NCBI GenBank assembly: GCA_030267565.1
Contig: BRXU01000010.1
Location: 372,001-436,000, forward strand
Direction of reading: 5' to 3'
Source of the DNA: Pleodorina starrii
Lineage: Eukaryota > Chlorophyta > Chlorophyceae > Chlamydomonadales > Volvocaceae
Length of the DNA stretch: 64,000 nt
Below the pieces are notes generated by a model, which was not told where the DNA came from, made no database searches, and was given only the letters and a program-made list of their open reading frames with translations. Below, piece after piece: positions 23,008 through 35,600 of the stretch. The position numbers and the translations under genes are program-made. Position 1 is the first letter of the stretch. Each line of letters begins with the position of its first letter.

Positions 23008-25381
23008 CCTATGTGTACGGTTCCTAATTGCAGGTCGTCGTATACGACAATCGCCAGGCACCGAAAGTGGTATCACGTTCGCGCCGTAGTCACAGCCCTA
23101 CATACGGAATCCGTTGTCTATCCTTTCCGCGTCCCCGGTAGGCTCCTCCACGCAGGTGGGCGCCGGGTATGGAGCGAGATGCGGAGGGGTGAACGGGAAC
23201 GGGCCGTACACGGGCCGCCCGGCTGCCATGGAGGTACATCGGACTGCGGTACGGACCTAGTTTCTCATTTTACCCGTGTTGTATGCGATGCGTATGTGCC
23301 ACTGTGCGATGTGGGCCGTAGAGCGGTGTTCGATCGTGATGATGCAGAAGCTGGATATAAATCGAGTACGGGTCCCTGACCCTATGTTGCGAGGCTTTGA
23401 CGTGCATATCAGGTCGTAACTGTAGTACGTGGCTGACGTGTGGGGCCCCGACGCTATCTGCGAGCGAGGCACTCGGAACCATGGGCAGGCAAAGAATTAA
23501 ACAGCGGCATCGCTGGGGCCAGTGCTCTCGCTCAAATCCAGCTGGGGAGAACGGGGTACTATTGAACAAGTGGGAAAATTGGTGAAGAGTGCAGGGCGCG
23601 CGGCAGGTGTCTTTGAGAGGTGTATGGCGGACCCGATGGGCAAAAACTATCTATGGCTGATGAGATGTTTTTGGCTGTGAAGGCTCAAAAGTATCTGTCA
23701 GATATTTGGGCGGTTACAAACAAGGCATGATTGTTGCTGAGAAATTGAAAAGTTGTTATCAGAAACAGCAAACGCATTTTTCTCATTAAACACTTCCTCA
23801 TCCTGGGGATCAAATCAGCGACGGCAGATTTTTCCAGCTGTGTGGGCTTCCGAATTTGTATGGTGACCATGGAGGTGGATATCAAGGCGTGGTTGGAAAC
23901 GGATAGCTCAGCAACGCACGAATATTTCTGGGCGGGTAAGGTGCTCCGGATCTGTGAAGAGAGGGCAAAGGCGATCTTAAGCTAGGAGTTCCCGTTTGAC
24001 GAATTATTGACCGAGTCAATGCCGTCTTTTGTTGGATTGGAGCTCTGATAGCCTCGATAGGGACCCGCGGGGTTTCCCGGAGGAAAGTGAGGAAGGGGGT
24101 GTATGTGGGACGGGGAGCACCCGGGGTTACCGCGTGTCGGTACTAGAAATGGATGGGCGTGGCGTATACGATTGGAGACCATAAGTGGAAATTATACCAT
24201 CTGAAGGCTTGCATGTCACGAAAGCATCACACGGCTTTAATGTGCTTTCGGCTGGGTCGTCGTTGGGATTTAGACATGTCGCGGCCCGCACGAGGACCGG
24301 GTCGAAAGCCACGCGCGGAAAGGACATGCCGTGTGTGACTGTGTGTCGGGGGGGGGGGGGGTAGAAGATGAGCTACATGCATGATGGAATGTCCGCGGTA
24401 TGTGCCCTGAAGAGAGGCAATATGGGCGGCAGTATGCTGGATGTGATGAGGTCCTTTGACCCGTCCAAGCAGGGCAGTCTCCCGTTCCAAATCCAGAAAG
24501 CGCGTACTGAGCTGCTCGGCAGCTAAATATCGGGCTTACGGTTACGGGCTTACAGAGTCATGCGATCGCACTATGTAGCTGTTATCCAGCTCCTCTGTAA
24601 TTAATAATGTGCGCCCCTTGACGGATAACAGGTCAGTGGGGGTCACATGTTACCCGCCAATTTCGGCTCGTACATGTAAAGGGCATTACCTGGCATTACA
24701 TAAGAAACTACAGACGGTGCATCACAGCTGCTTCATGGACTATATGGATTTATTATTGAAAAAACTGTAGATGTACAATGCAAGCGCGCCAACGCGCAGG
24801 CGAATGGTGAGACGGGTGTACAAACTGTGTACAGCGTGTGCGCAGGATACGAGTCGACTTCCCGTAGTCACCGGACAGCGGTTGACAGAGTTGCAACTCA
24901 GCTTAATCGTACCTACAATTTGAATTAACTCATTAATCTAACGGCGTCTTGTTTCTGGTTACGACAAGTGCTGTACACATCGCCGAATCGCGAACCTTAA
25001 CCGTAAAGTGAGAAAGTGACCGTGACCGTAAAGTGTCGGACCCAAGCACTTACTTCTTCTGTGGGCCTCACAATAGTTCAAGATAATCCATCGTCTTTCA
25101 TCGTGTCTAATGAATGCCGGAGGAGGGGGAACAGAAAGCAAGCCCAAGTGCGTTACGACACTCCGCCAGTCGCTACACCACCTCAGCAGCCTAGTTCCTG
25201 ATATTGGCAAGAGCCTGTCTATCTGTTGCGCATATAATCTATATCATGTCAATAGAGCTTCCATGCTCGTTCTTCTCAATCTAAGCGCCGGTGCCTTCAT
25301 TCGTCTGGAACGTTATCTTTGATTACCTATATCCTGTTACCTTTATTAACACTTTACCATCTCTACGCAATATAATGCAAA
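23008..25381. other. No gene recognised
   Basis: A stretch with noticeably more A+T than the rest of the window. A short frame with YLGGYKQGMIVAEKLKSCYQ (about 23700-23762) and other scraps may be old mobile-element debris. No domain is identifiable. Confidence 0.45.
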
Positions 25382-25401
25382 ATGGACACGCACCGCCTGG
25401 C

Positions 25402-25407
25402 TATAAA
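25402..25407 (+). promoter_or_regulatory. TATA box of the receptor-kinase gene
   Basis: TATAAA lies between two in-frame ATGs (25382 and 25445), 38 bases before the second. If functional, transcription starts downstream of the first ATG, which favours 25445 as the start. Confidence 0.45.
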
Positions 25408-25444
25408 TCGCCGGTGCTCTGCGCTGCCCCAGGCGCGCGCGGGC

Positions 25445-26564
25445 ATGCGCGCGAGGTCCGCGGCTTTTGTCTTCTTTGTCCGTGCGTTGATGTTGGTATC
25501 AGCTGCAGCTTCGCGCGCGTCCTACCGCCGACTGAAGTCTGAGGAGCTTGGCGCGGAGCTCCCCGTCTCGGCAATGGCGTCGAAGGATATCTACAGCGGA
25601 CTTGAATTTGTCGGGAGCCTTTTGGACGCCAACGTTGGCACCATGGTTCTCAAGGAGGACCTGGTCCTCCAAGACGGCGACTGGGTGGGCGTGCCCACGC
25701 CGCTGCTGCTGAGCCGCAATGTCACCGTGGTGGGCGACTCGTCTGAGATGACCCATTTCAGGATCATCAACTTCAATTGGGTTGCGAGGAAGGTATGAGA
25801 GTGTGCGCCGGGGCCCCTAAGCTCAACCGGGCACCACCTACCCTCTTGCAAGATGTGGGAAGGAAGGACCGCCGTTAAGCAGGTGGACAGCGTCTGAGAC
25901 CGTTGCAGTGCGGTGTCTTTTGGAAACTTGGAGTCTGGACAGGCGGCGTCCCTACGTGCCCAACTGCCCACCTGGACGTACGGCGGGTTTTCCGAACTGG
26001 GTGTCTCAGCCGTACAGGTGGAAAACTGACCTCCAAATTAAGCGATTCACCGCACATTCAAGAGTCAATAGTCCATGAACACAGAATCGTTTCTGTCGTG
26101 TTGGGATCGTTTTGTTTGGTTTCGGAGTCGGAGCGGTCGGTCTTAGGACCGCTTTTCGAGGGCTAGGTGGCACGTGAGGACCGCCAGGATCACGCGTTGG
26201 TCTGGTGACCAGAAAGTGTGTCACAGGTAAAGACGCTGCTGCTACTTGTGCCAAATCTTACAAAGGGCTTCAGTATCGACTTGCCGGCGTCGGAACATGC
26301 ACGTGCGTGTGTGTGTCCAATCCAAGCGGAAGCAGGTCGTACCTGTCGTTGCCTGTGTGGGGTCGGTGGGGTGCTGTCCTCCCCCGCCCCCTCCCGATTG
26401 TAGACCTCAGGGTTTGTCAACCGGCGGCCCTGCCCCCTCGGACCACTCGTGCCCGGCTGCGGAGCGAAATGCCAACTTGGGGCGCCAACCCTATGTCCCC
26501 CTCACCCCCCTCCCCCTCACCCCCCTCCCCCTCACCCCCCTCCCCCTCACCCCCCCTCCCCCTC

Positions 26565-26613
<49 letters not shown>

Positions 26614-29600
26614 CCCACCCCCCCCCACACCCACCTCCCCCTCACCCCCCCCCTCCCCCTCACCCACCTCCCACTCCCCTCCTGCCCTCCCCCCCTGCCC
26701 ACTCCTGCCCTCCCCTCCTGCCCACTCCTGCCCACTCCCCTCCTCCCCTCCTGCCCTGCAGATCCGCCTGGGCAACGGGGTGGTGTTCCGGATGCAGCGC
26801 CTGGTGGTGCTCAACTACCGCCTGGGGAACCACAACCAGGCGCCGGGTGAGCACATGGGGATTTGCAGAGGCGGTTGGTAGTTGGCGGTTGGCGGTAGGG
26901 GTGGTAGGGGCTGGTGGGCATCAGCTGGTACTGAGTGCGTGTGTGTCGGTGCGTGCGTGTGGAACGTGTGGGACGTGTACATCTGGCCCACGGGGGAAGG
27001 CGGAGATGGTTCCACTTCCACTTCCCAGGGTGGAGCCTTGCATCCGGCCTGCCGGCCTGCCGCGCAGGTGGGGTGGGGCGGGGCGGGGCGGGGTTATCCA
27101 CGTATAGGCCGGAGCCCGGGGTGGGTTTTAGGGTTTTCGCTTCAGGAGTGGAACCCAGCCACTCCAGCCAGCACACGGTGATGTGTCCCCTCCCTCCCCC
27201 CGGGCTAGGCGCCTGGTGCCCTGGTCCCTACCGCTGCGGCGCCATGCCTCCTACCGCCGCACCGGCACCACCCCCACCCCATAAAGGAGCATATCACTCC
27301 CTGACCCCCTCCCCTCCCCTCCGCTGGCGGGCCCCTGCCAGCACACCTTGCCATTCTTTGCCTCATGTGCGCTCAATCAACCGGCCCGGACCCTGGATGC
27401 AAGAGCCAACTACCGCAGCACCGCGAGTCCTCTTACTCGCCTGCCTCCTCCCACAGGTCTGGATATCTTTGTGAGCTGCAGCCGCGGAGACGCCGCTGAG
27501 GTGGAGACGGTGGACGTGATGGGGGTGCACCGTGAGTGGCTCTCCGAGGACGGGGCTGGGGCGGGGGCGGGGGTGGGGTGGGGCTGGGGTGGGGCTGGGT
27601 TTGGGCGGGGCTGGGGTGGGGTGGGGCTTGGGTGGGGTGGGGCTGGGGTGGGGCGGGGGCTGGGGTGGGGTGGGGCTGGGGTGGGGCTGGGGTGGGGTGG
27701 GGCTGGGGTGGGGCTGGGGTGGGGCTGGGCTGGGGTGGGGTGGGGCTGGGGTGGGGTGGGGCTTGGGTGGGGCGGGCTGGTCTGGGGGCTGGGGTGGGCT
27801 GGGCTGGGCTGGGCTGGGCTGGGCTGGGCTGGGCTGGGGAAGCGGAGGGTGGAGAAGGAGTGGGGGCAGATGAGGGCTTGGGAAAGGGTTTACGTGGGGT
27901 GCACACACGCTCGCTGGGATGCTGGTCCTTGAGCGGTTCCGCCCACCTACCTCCCCCTCCCCTCCTGCCCTTCTGGGTGGCACCATCTCCCCCCAAGTCC
28001 CTGCCGCAAGCGCTGCGCCGCCACCCGCCCGCCCACCCACCCACCGACCCACCCACCGACCCACCCACCCACCCACCCACCCACCCACGACCCCGCAGGC
28101 GTCTGCTACCCGCCCGAGGTCCAGGAGGAGGTGAGCAGACCACCCCGGGGTGGCGGTTGTTCGGTTGGTTCATGTTCAGGTGGGAGGGAAAAGGGCGAAC
28201 AACTGCCAAACCGCCAACCGCCAATGAAACGTCCGGGTTTCCGGTCCTTGGCTTTTCCATCTAAATCCGCGGAAAATGCGGACTCCGGAATGCGGTGTAG
28301 CCATCACGACTTCCACCTTGAGGTTAAACAAGCTTGAAACTTGCCCGGTCGGTCGCTCTGTGCCTGGTAGGAGCTCCCTGGTCTCAGCCCCTTGCCTGAT
28401 TAGGAGCAGCCCCTTGCCTGTTTAGGAGCAGCCCCTTGCCTCTTTAGGATCAGCCCCTTGCCTGTTTAGGATCAGCCCCTTGCCTGGGTAGGAGCAGAGC
28501 GGAGTGCTGGGTCCGTGCAGCCCCCCAGCTTGGCTTTGTCGTACTCCCAGGTCAGGTTTCGATCCGGGAAGGCACGCAGAGGGGCACGCAGAGGCACGCC
28601 AACCACCGTGCCCCTTCCGCACCGCCCCCTTCCACCGACCCTCCTGCCAACCCGCCCCACCATCCCTTATCCCAACCCCGGCCCTGCGATATTACCGGGT
28701 TTATTTGGTCATATCTCCCCTTCTCCCGCTGTGGCATCACCTCTACCTCCTGCCCCCCCTTTCCCGCAGTCCCTTCGACAAATCACGCGGCCGGCCTCCA
28801 TCCCCGGCGCGCAGCGCTACCAGGCTCAGCTGCCGCCCCAGCCCCCCGGCAGCTGCGTCAACGACACGGCCGCCTCGCCGCGGAGCCGCTGCTGGCCGCA
28901 CCGCGGGCTGTACATCGACGTGGGCCTGTTGGGGGCCGATCTGTACGACTACAACCGGGTGCAGCTCACCGGCTACACCGTGCACATGATACGGGTACGA
29001 CGTACGGCATGTTGTGTAAACGGCGTGCACCCAGAGCGGCGCGCCCGTTCCTCCGCTGCGGTATCTTCGTTTTTACCCCCACCCCACCCCTCGTCCGCAT
29101 CTCCGCAGGCTAACCGCGCAGCACCCTCAACCCTGACCCCTCCCTTTCCCTTGAGTGCGCGGTCACTGAACTCCTGCCCACAGCCGACAGCCCCCAGGAG
29201 CCCCCCCTCCGCCCTCCCCCTCGTCACTCCGCTGCGGTATCGTGTTTCGCCACCCCACCCCCCCACCCCACCCCCACCACCACCACCCGCGCCTTGTCCC
29301 AACTCCCAAGGCCTCACAAGCGCGCCATGCTGCCATCACGCTGATCCTGCACATCCCGCCGTCGTCGACGCCCCCTCTTCCCCGTCCCCTCCTGCCCGAC
29401 CGTAATTGGGCTGTTTTCCCTCATCAACCCCCTTTGGCCGCCTTACGCTTCTTTCGCAGACCGTCTACTTGTGTGACGTGCTGCTCAGCGAAGCGTGCGT
29501 CCAGAGCCTCACAGCGCTGGGCTGCATCCAGCAGGTCTACGCGGCCCTCAACCCGCCCTGGCAGCCACTGGCGGCGGCGGCGGCGGCGGCGCGGCAGGCG

Positions 29601-32600
29601 GCGGCGGCGGCGGGTGCGTCAGAGCGGTCGCCGCAGCTGGCATCGCAGGAGGTGCTGCCGCAGCCAGGGACGGAGGAGTCTATTCAGGGCAACATGCAGG
29701 CGGCCGGGCCAGCGGCGGCGGCGGCGGCGGATGCTGGCGGTCGGTCGCTATCTCGGGAGCAGAAGGCTGGTGTTGGGGTCGGCGTGGCGGGAGGCAAGTG
29801 GCTCCGTCGTCCGCGTGCGCGATGGGCCCAAATCCGATCATGTCTAAATACGTACGGTAAATAGATTATTTGATCTGGTCTGGTCTGGTTAGTTGATCTG
29901 ATCTGATCATTGGATCTGATCAGCTCAGTGATGATCAGAACTGACTCGGGGCTCCCCTCCTTGAGGACTGCCACTCCCGTGCCAACGCCCGTGCCACAGG
30001 GTTTGTCCTTTTGGCACTGAGTGCCATCGCGGTCTTCTTCTTGTGGCGGCGGCGGAGGAGGAGGAAGCCGGTGCAGCCGCTGAACGCCGCCGGGCGAACT
30101 TCGCAGCAACACCCGTGGCGACCGCTGTGCCACGACCCTCCAAGGCTCGACTCGACGTATGCGGCCAAGGGCGCGGAGAAGGACGGGAAGGCCCTCGGCG
30201 GCGGCGGCGGTGGCGACGATCCGTCGACGCCGCAGCGGCAGTGCTCCGGCAACTCGGAACCATCCCTGTCTGTTGCTACTGCTACTGCTACTGCTGCTGC
30301 TGCTACTGCTGTTGCCGAGCAGGACCAGGGCCCGGGCAGGCTGGGGACGGGCGCGGAAGCCCCGCCTGTGGCCGCCCAAGCCACAGCTTCGCCGGAGGAC
30401 GCAGCAAACCTCGCTGGTCCAGCTGGACGCAGTACTGTCGCCGCGGGACCCGGCCCCGCCCAGTTGCGCAAGCAGGGCGGCGGCGGTGACGGTAACGAGT
30501 GCGGCGACTGCGGCGGCGGCGGTGGCGATGGTTTCGGCGCGGTGTCGTTAGCGGAGAGCCGGGCTGTGGGTCAGGATAGCGACGGGCGCAGCGCTGCAGG
30601 TAAGGTGGAGGGAGGGGGGGCGGGAGGGCGTGGGAGCACCCATGGGGGAGCGTTACAGCCGTTACTGGCTTGCGTGGCGCAGGTGCGGCCATGGTGGGAC
30701 GTGTCGAGGATGGAGAACCCCCGGTGACATTCGGTTCGACAATTTTGGGCGGGCGAGCGACATCTCTCCGAAATCTGTTTTTTTGTTTTTGTTTTGCAGA
30801 ATGCAGCTTGCGTCCGTTGCCTCTCTTGACTGTCGTGACCGCGTGGGGCCGTGACCGCCTGCTGCCTCCCTGGCTGTGTGGGCTGTATGGCTGTGTGGGC
30901 TGTGTGGGCTGTGTGTCGCTTGCAGGCACCGTGGAGGCCGTGGCACCGGCCGCCGGCGACTCGCCGGTTGTGGTCACGCCCCTCACCCCGCACCGCCCCG
31001 ACATCAACCTGCAACTGGTGCTCCGAAACCCAATATCCCCACCACCACCACCACCACCACCACCTCCCGCTCCATCGCAACTGCCACAACCACCATCCCC
31101 ACCAGCCGCCAACAGCCCCGCCACCCGCAACGCCACCCGCAACGCCACCTGCAACGCCACCACCCCCGACGTGACAACCTTTAAAAGCCCGGGCACAGCC
31201 ACCGAGAGCAGCGCCAGTGCCGCCACCGCCACCGCCACCGCGCCCACGTCCACCACGCCCACGTCTGACGACAGCAACAGAGACGCACCCGGCTGCGTGC
31301 CGGTGGAGGAGGTGGCCCTGATCCCCGGCGCTGTCCGCGGCAAGGGCGCGTTCGGTCGGGTGGTGGAGGGCACGTACCGGGGCCAGCGAGTCGCGGTGAA
31401 GCTCATGACCGGGGGAGGACTGGGGGCGGGGCCCGGCTGCAGCGAGCGGCTGCTCAAGAGCTTCACGCACGAGGTCGAGGTTCTGGCTCGTTGCTGCCAC
31501 CCGCACGTGGTTCGGCTGCTGGCTGCGTGTGTGAGTCCTCCGCAGCTGTGTTTGGTGATGGAGCTGATGGATACCTCCCTGGAGGCAATGATTCGGAACG
31601 CGCCGGGGAGACTGCTGCCGATGAACGCGGTGAGGGGGGAGGTGGGCTGGGGGGCTGGGGAGGGGCCTGGCCGGGGGTCTGAACCCGGGGTTCTGGGCCT
31701 TCTCGGGGGTCTGGGGCCTGGGGCCTGACTGGCGCCATGTGAGGAAGAGGGGCTTGTGGTCCTGTCACTTTGCTGCTGCAAGTGTCAGCTGCTGCTCGGG
31801 GCTTCCCGTGCTCTGAAAAAGGCGTGCTGTCCGCACCGTCACCGTCACACAACGAAACGTGTCCAGGCGGATGATGGCACGCACCACGGTCATGATTTGC
31901 GGCGGCGACTTTTTTATTGCTCCCGTTTCCTCGGTTCCCGGTGGCCCTGCCTTTGCCTTTGCCTCACCCCCGCGCCCCCCAAAAAACCGCTCAAGGTCCT
32001 CAACATCGCGGTAGATATCGCCAAAGGGCTGGAGTACCTGCACCCCACCATCGTCCACCGGGACATCAAGGTGGGTGGGGGGGGTGGGGTTGTGGTAGAT
32101 TCCTCCAGAGTGTGGGGGGGGGGGGTGGGTGGGGAAGATCAGGATGCGCGTGTTTTGCAATGAGCGCGTCCGTACGGGATAGGTACCGCACTGTGGCGAG
32201 CACGAAGGGCCTCCCGGCCCAACCCCACGAGCCGGCCGCCTGCAGGGGAGCGGAGTGGTTCGACGGACCAACGCGTAGCGATTGATAGACTTCTGGCATT
32301 TCTGCGTTCCAGGCACCGGGCGGGCACCGGGCACCGGCCAGGCACGGTTGGCCCTGACAAGCTGACATGCGGGCAGCACAGCAGCATTAAAGTTTATACG
32401 GCAGGTAGATCATCCACAGTTGGCCGGTTGGTTTCGGAGTCGGCACGCAGCAGCGGTAGCGTACAGTGGCAGCCAAACCTGAGCCTATTCATCATCAGCC
32501 CCCTCCACCCGCGCTCCCTCCCCCCCTTCCCCATCTCCCCCTCCCCCTCCCCCTCCCCCCCATCTCCCCCCCTCCCAGCCCGCCAATGTGTTGGTGAACG

Positions 32601-35600
32601 ACCCGCTGGGTCCGAGGCAGGTCGCCAAGCTGTCGGTGGGTGCCGTACCGCACCGAGGCCGAATGGCTAGCTGGCTGGCAGGCTCTCAGCTGGGATTTGG
32701 GTTTTTGGGTTTCGGTGCGGAGGTACACTCGGTCCCACTCGGGAGGTACACTTCGCAATGCGGCGCGGTGCCATGCTTATTGCCACGTGCGCAGTGTGCA
32801 GTGCGCAGTGCTGGACGGGGCTCGCTCACGCGCGCGCTCTCTTTCTTGCCCTCTATGCCACCCTACACAGCCCTACATTGCTCAAATGGCCCGCCTCCGC
32901 GCCCCACTCCCACCCGTCTGCGGCAGCGCCTGTCCGCCCCGAGCCCTGCCGGGTTGTTGACGCCAGGTGTTGCGCTGATCCTCGATCCCCGGCTGCCTGT
33001 CTCTGCCTAGTGCACCATGTGTGGTTGACCTGACCTTACCTGACCTGGCTGGGGCCCTGGCACTTGCCCGCCCCCCCCCCAACCCCACCCCCCACCCCCA
33101 CCCCCACCCCCCACCCCCGCCCCACACCCCGCCCCACACCCCCCCTGCGATTTTCTTTTTATACCCCACACCCCCCCTGCGCCACTGATCTGGTTGTGCT
33201 GCAGGATTTCGGACTGGCTCGGTTGCACTGCTCGGAGCTGCGAACGAAGAACCCGGAGGCGGGCACGGTGGGCCGGGCCGCGTGTGTGTGTGTGAGTGTG
33301 TGTGGTGTCAATTTCCGTGGGGCCACAGAGCAGAGGGGAGCAAAGGAGAGATTCCCTGGGAGAATGGAGCATGGGGCAAACGCCCCCGGCAGATGCCCGC
33401 AACCCAACCCAGCGATATAGGAGCGGTAGCTGTAGCTCCTCCCGTATCAACGGGTTTTTGCGTTGTAGGGTTTTAGGGAAGGGTACACAAGAGAGAGTGC
33501 GGCTTTGGGTGGTGACGGGCTTGAAATGAACCCAAGTCGTCTTTTGGCCCTCCGGCCTTGGCCTGGCCCCGTGCTTTGCGCAAGGACCTTGAGCCCTCGT
33601 CCGTTTGTCCGTACAGCACACGCTCACGACATGTGCCCCCGTTGCACCCACCATTGCGACCCACTTTGCTGGTGGCGGCGGCGGCCGACACCACCCCACG
33701 TGCTCGACCTGAATGCGTGAGCAGCCCGCGTACATGGCCCCAGGTGAGCCTGGGGAAGAAGAGTGGTTTCAGAGCGGATTCAAGCTAACCGGGGAGCTGG
33801 TGGAGGCTTGGGATCGGGCTTTTGACCAAATCGGGCTTTTGACCAGATCGGGCTTTTGACCACATCGGGCTTTTGACCAGATCGGGCTTTTGACCACATC
33901 GGGATTTTGACCAGATCGGGCTTTTGACCAGATCGGGCTTTTGACCAAATCGGGCTTTTGACCAGATCGGGCTTTTGACCAAATCGGGCTTTTGACCAGA
34001 TCGGGCTTTTGACCAGATCGGGCTTTTGACCAAATCGGGCTTTTGACCAGATCGGGCTTTTGACTAGATCGGGCTTTTGACCAGATCGGGCTTTTGACCA
34101 GATCGGGCTTTTGACCAGATCGGGCTTTTGACCAGATCGGGCTTTTGACCAGATCGGGCTTTTGACCAGATCGGGCTTTTGACCAGATCGGGCTTTTGAC
34201 CAGATCGGGGTCCAGATCGGAGTTTAGGATACGAGGGATTGGGGGGGGGGGAGAGGGGCGGAGACCTCCGGACAGCACCTAGAGGACGGCCCCGAGGATA
34301 AGGGATTGAGTTTGTTCGCTCATGTGCTAGCTTCGGAATATGTGCCAGCAGGGATTCGATCCCCATCCCCCCATCCCCAATCCCCGTTTCTTACTTGTGC
34401 CGCCCTCCACGCTCCACCGCCCTCCGGCCGTTCCTCCTCCCCCCCGGCTGTGCACTCCGGCCCTTCCCCCTCCCCCCCGGCTGTGCTCTCAAGAGTGTTT
34501 TGATGTCACCGTTGGCACCCTGACGTTCCATGTGGACATGTACGCGCTGGGTGAGTGTACGGCACAGTTAGTGTACGGCGTTTCTCACCCGACCACTCGC
34601 CCGCCGGCGGGTCTCCCATCTCACACGCATTGGGTTTTTTGCCGCCTCGCCTCTCGCCTTCTACCTCGAGTGTAAAAACGGGTATCGATGTGCTGTTGAG
34701 GATTAAGATTATTGCACCCAAATCCAAATCCGAGCCTCAGAGAAGGCACATGGAGCCGAGCACCGTCCGTTCCAAATGCGGCTTCAGAAGCCACCGCCAT
34801 GAAGCCGTGGATGCCACTAAGGGTCCTGTAAAGCCGTCTTGCCACTGCTCTCCCGCCCGTGCCCAGTCCTGCTGCATTACGTCCCCACCACCCGCCGCTG
34901 TAGTAGCACGTCCCCCTTCCGCTCGATGATACGGACCTGCGGTTTGACTGGGTTGTCTCGTCCCTTCGCAGGCATCCTGCTGTGGGTGATGCTGACCGGC
35001 AGTCAGCCCTGGCATGTGAGACGGCTGACTGGCTGGCTGGGGCGGATGTCAAGGCCGAGGGGCAGGCGGAGAGGGGGGAAGACGGGGGGGGGAAAGGGGG
35101 GACGTAGCGACGAAAGGAAGGGGAGGGAAGGGGAGGGAAGGGGAGGGGAGGGGAGGGAAGGGAAGGGAAGGGAAGGGAAGGGAAGGGAAGGGAAGGGAAG
35201 GGAAGGGAAGGGAAGGGAAGGGAAGGGAAGGGAAGGGAAGGGAAGGGAAGGGAAGGGAAGGGAAGGGAAGGGAAGGGAAGGGAAGGGAAGGGAAGGGAAG
35301 GGAAGGGAAGGGAAGGGAAGGGAAGGGAAGGGAAGGGAAGGGAAGGCGACTTCACGATGCGGCCGCAGAGGTGGAACAGAGGGAAGAGTAAGACTGGACT
35401 GCAAGCTGACCTCGGGGGCCTGACCTGCCTAAGGGGCTTTCGAATGCACGGTTGCGCATTCCCCGGTCGCCAGTTGGGAGATCGCCCCATCACCCCATCG
35501 CCCCATCACCGCATCCAGAAGGACCGGCCCACGGGGCTGGCGGCTGTTAGCCTGCAAGCTAACCCAGGCCATTGCCCCTTGGTGCCCTCACCCTCCCTCC

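Noticed and set aside
33769..34278. A 169-residue repeat protein on minus (KSPIWSKARSGQKPDLV-like)
   Set aside because: It is a translation of the 17-base intronic repeat, on the strand opposite the kinase.
34340..34375. A tRNA T-arm-like GATTCGATCCCC stretch
   Set aside because: No matching acceptor, D or anticodon arms were found around it, and it lies in a kinase intron.
34621..35493. A 290-residue minus-strand frame
   Set aside because: Mostly the GGGAA repeat read as Ser-Leu-Pro-Phe-Pro. It overlaps kinase exon 14 on the other strand and has no domain.
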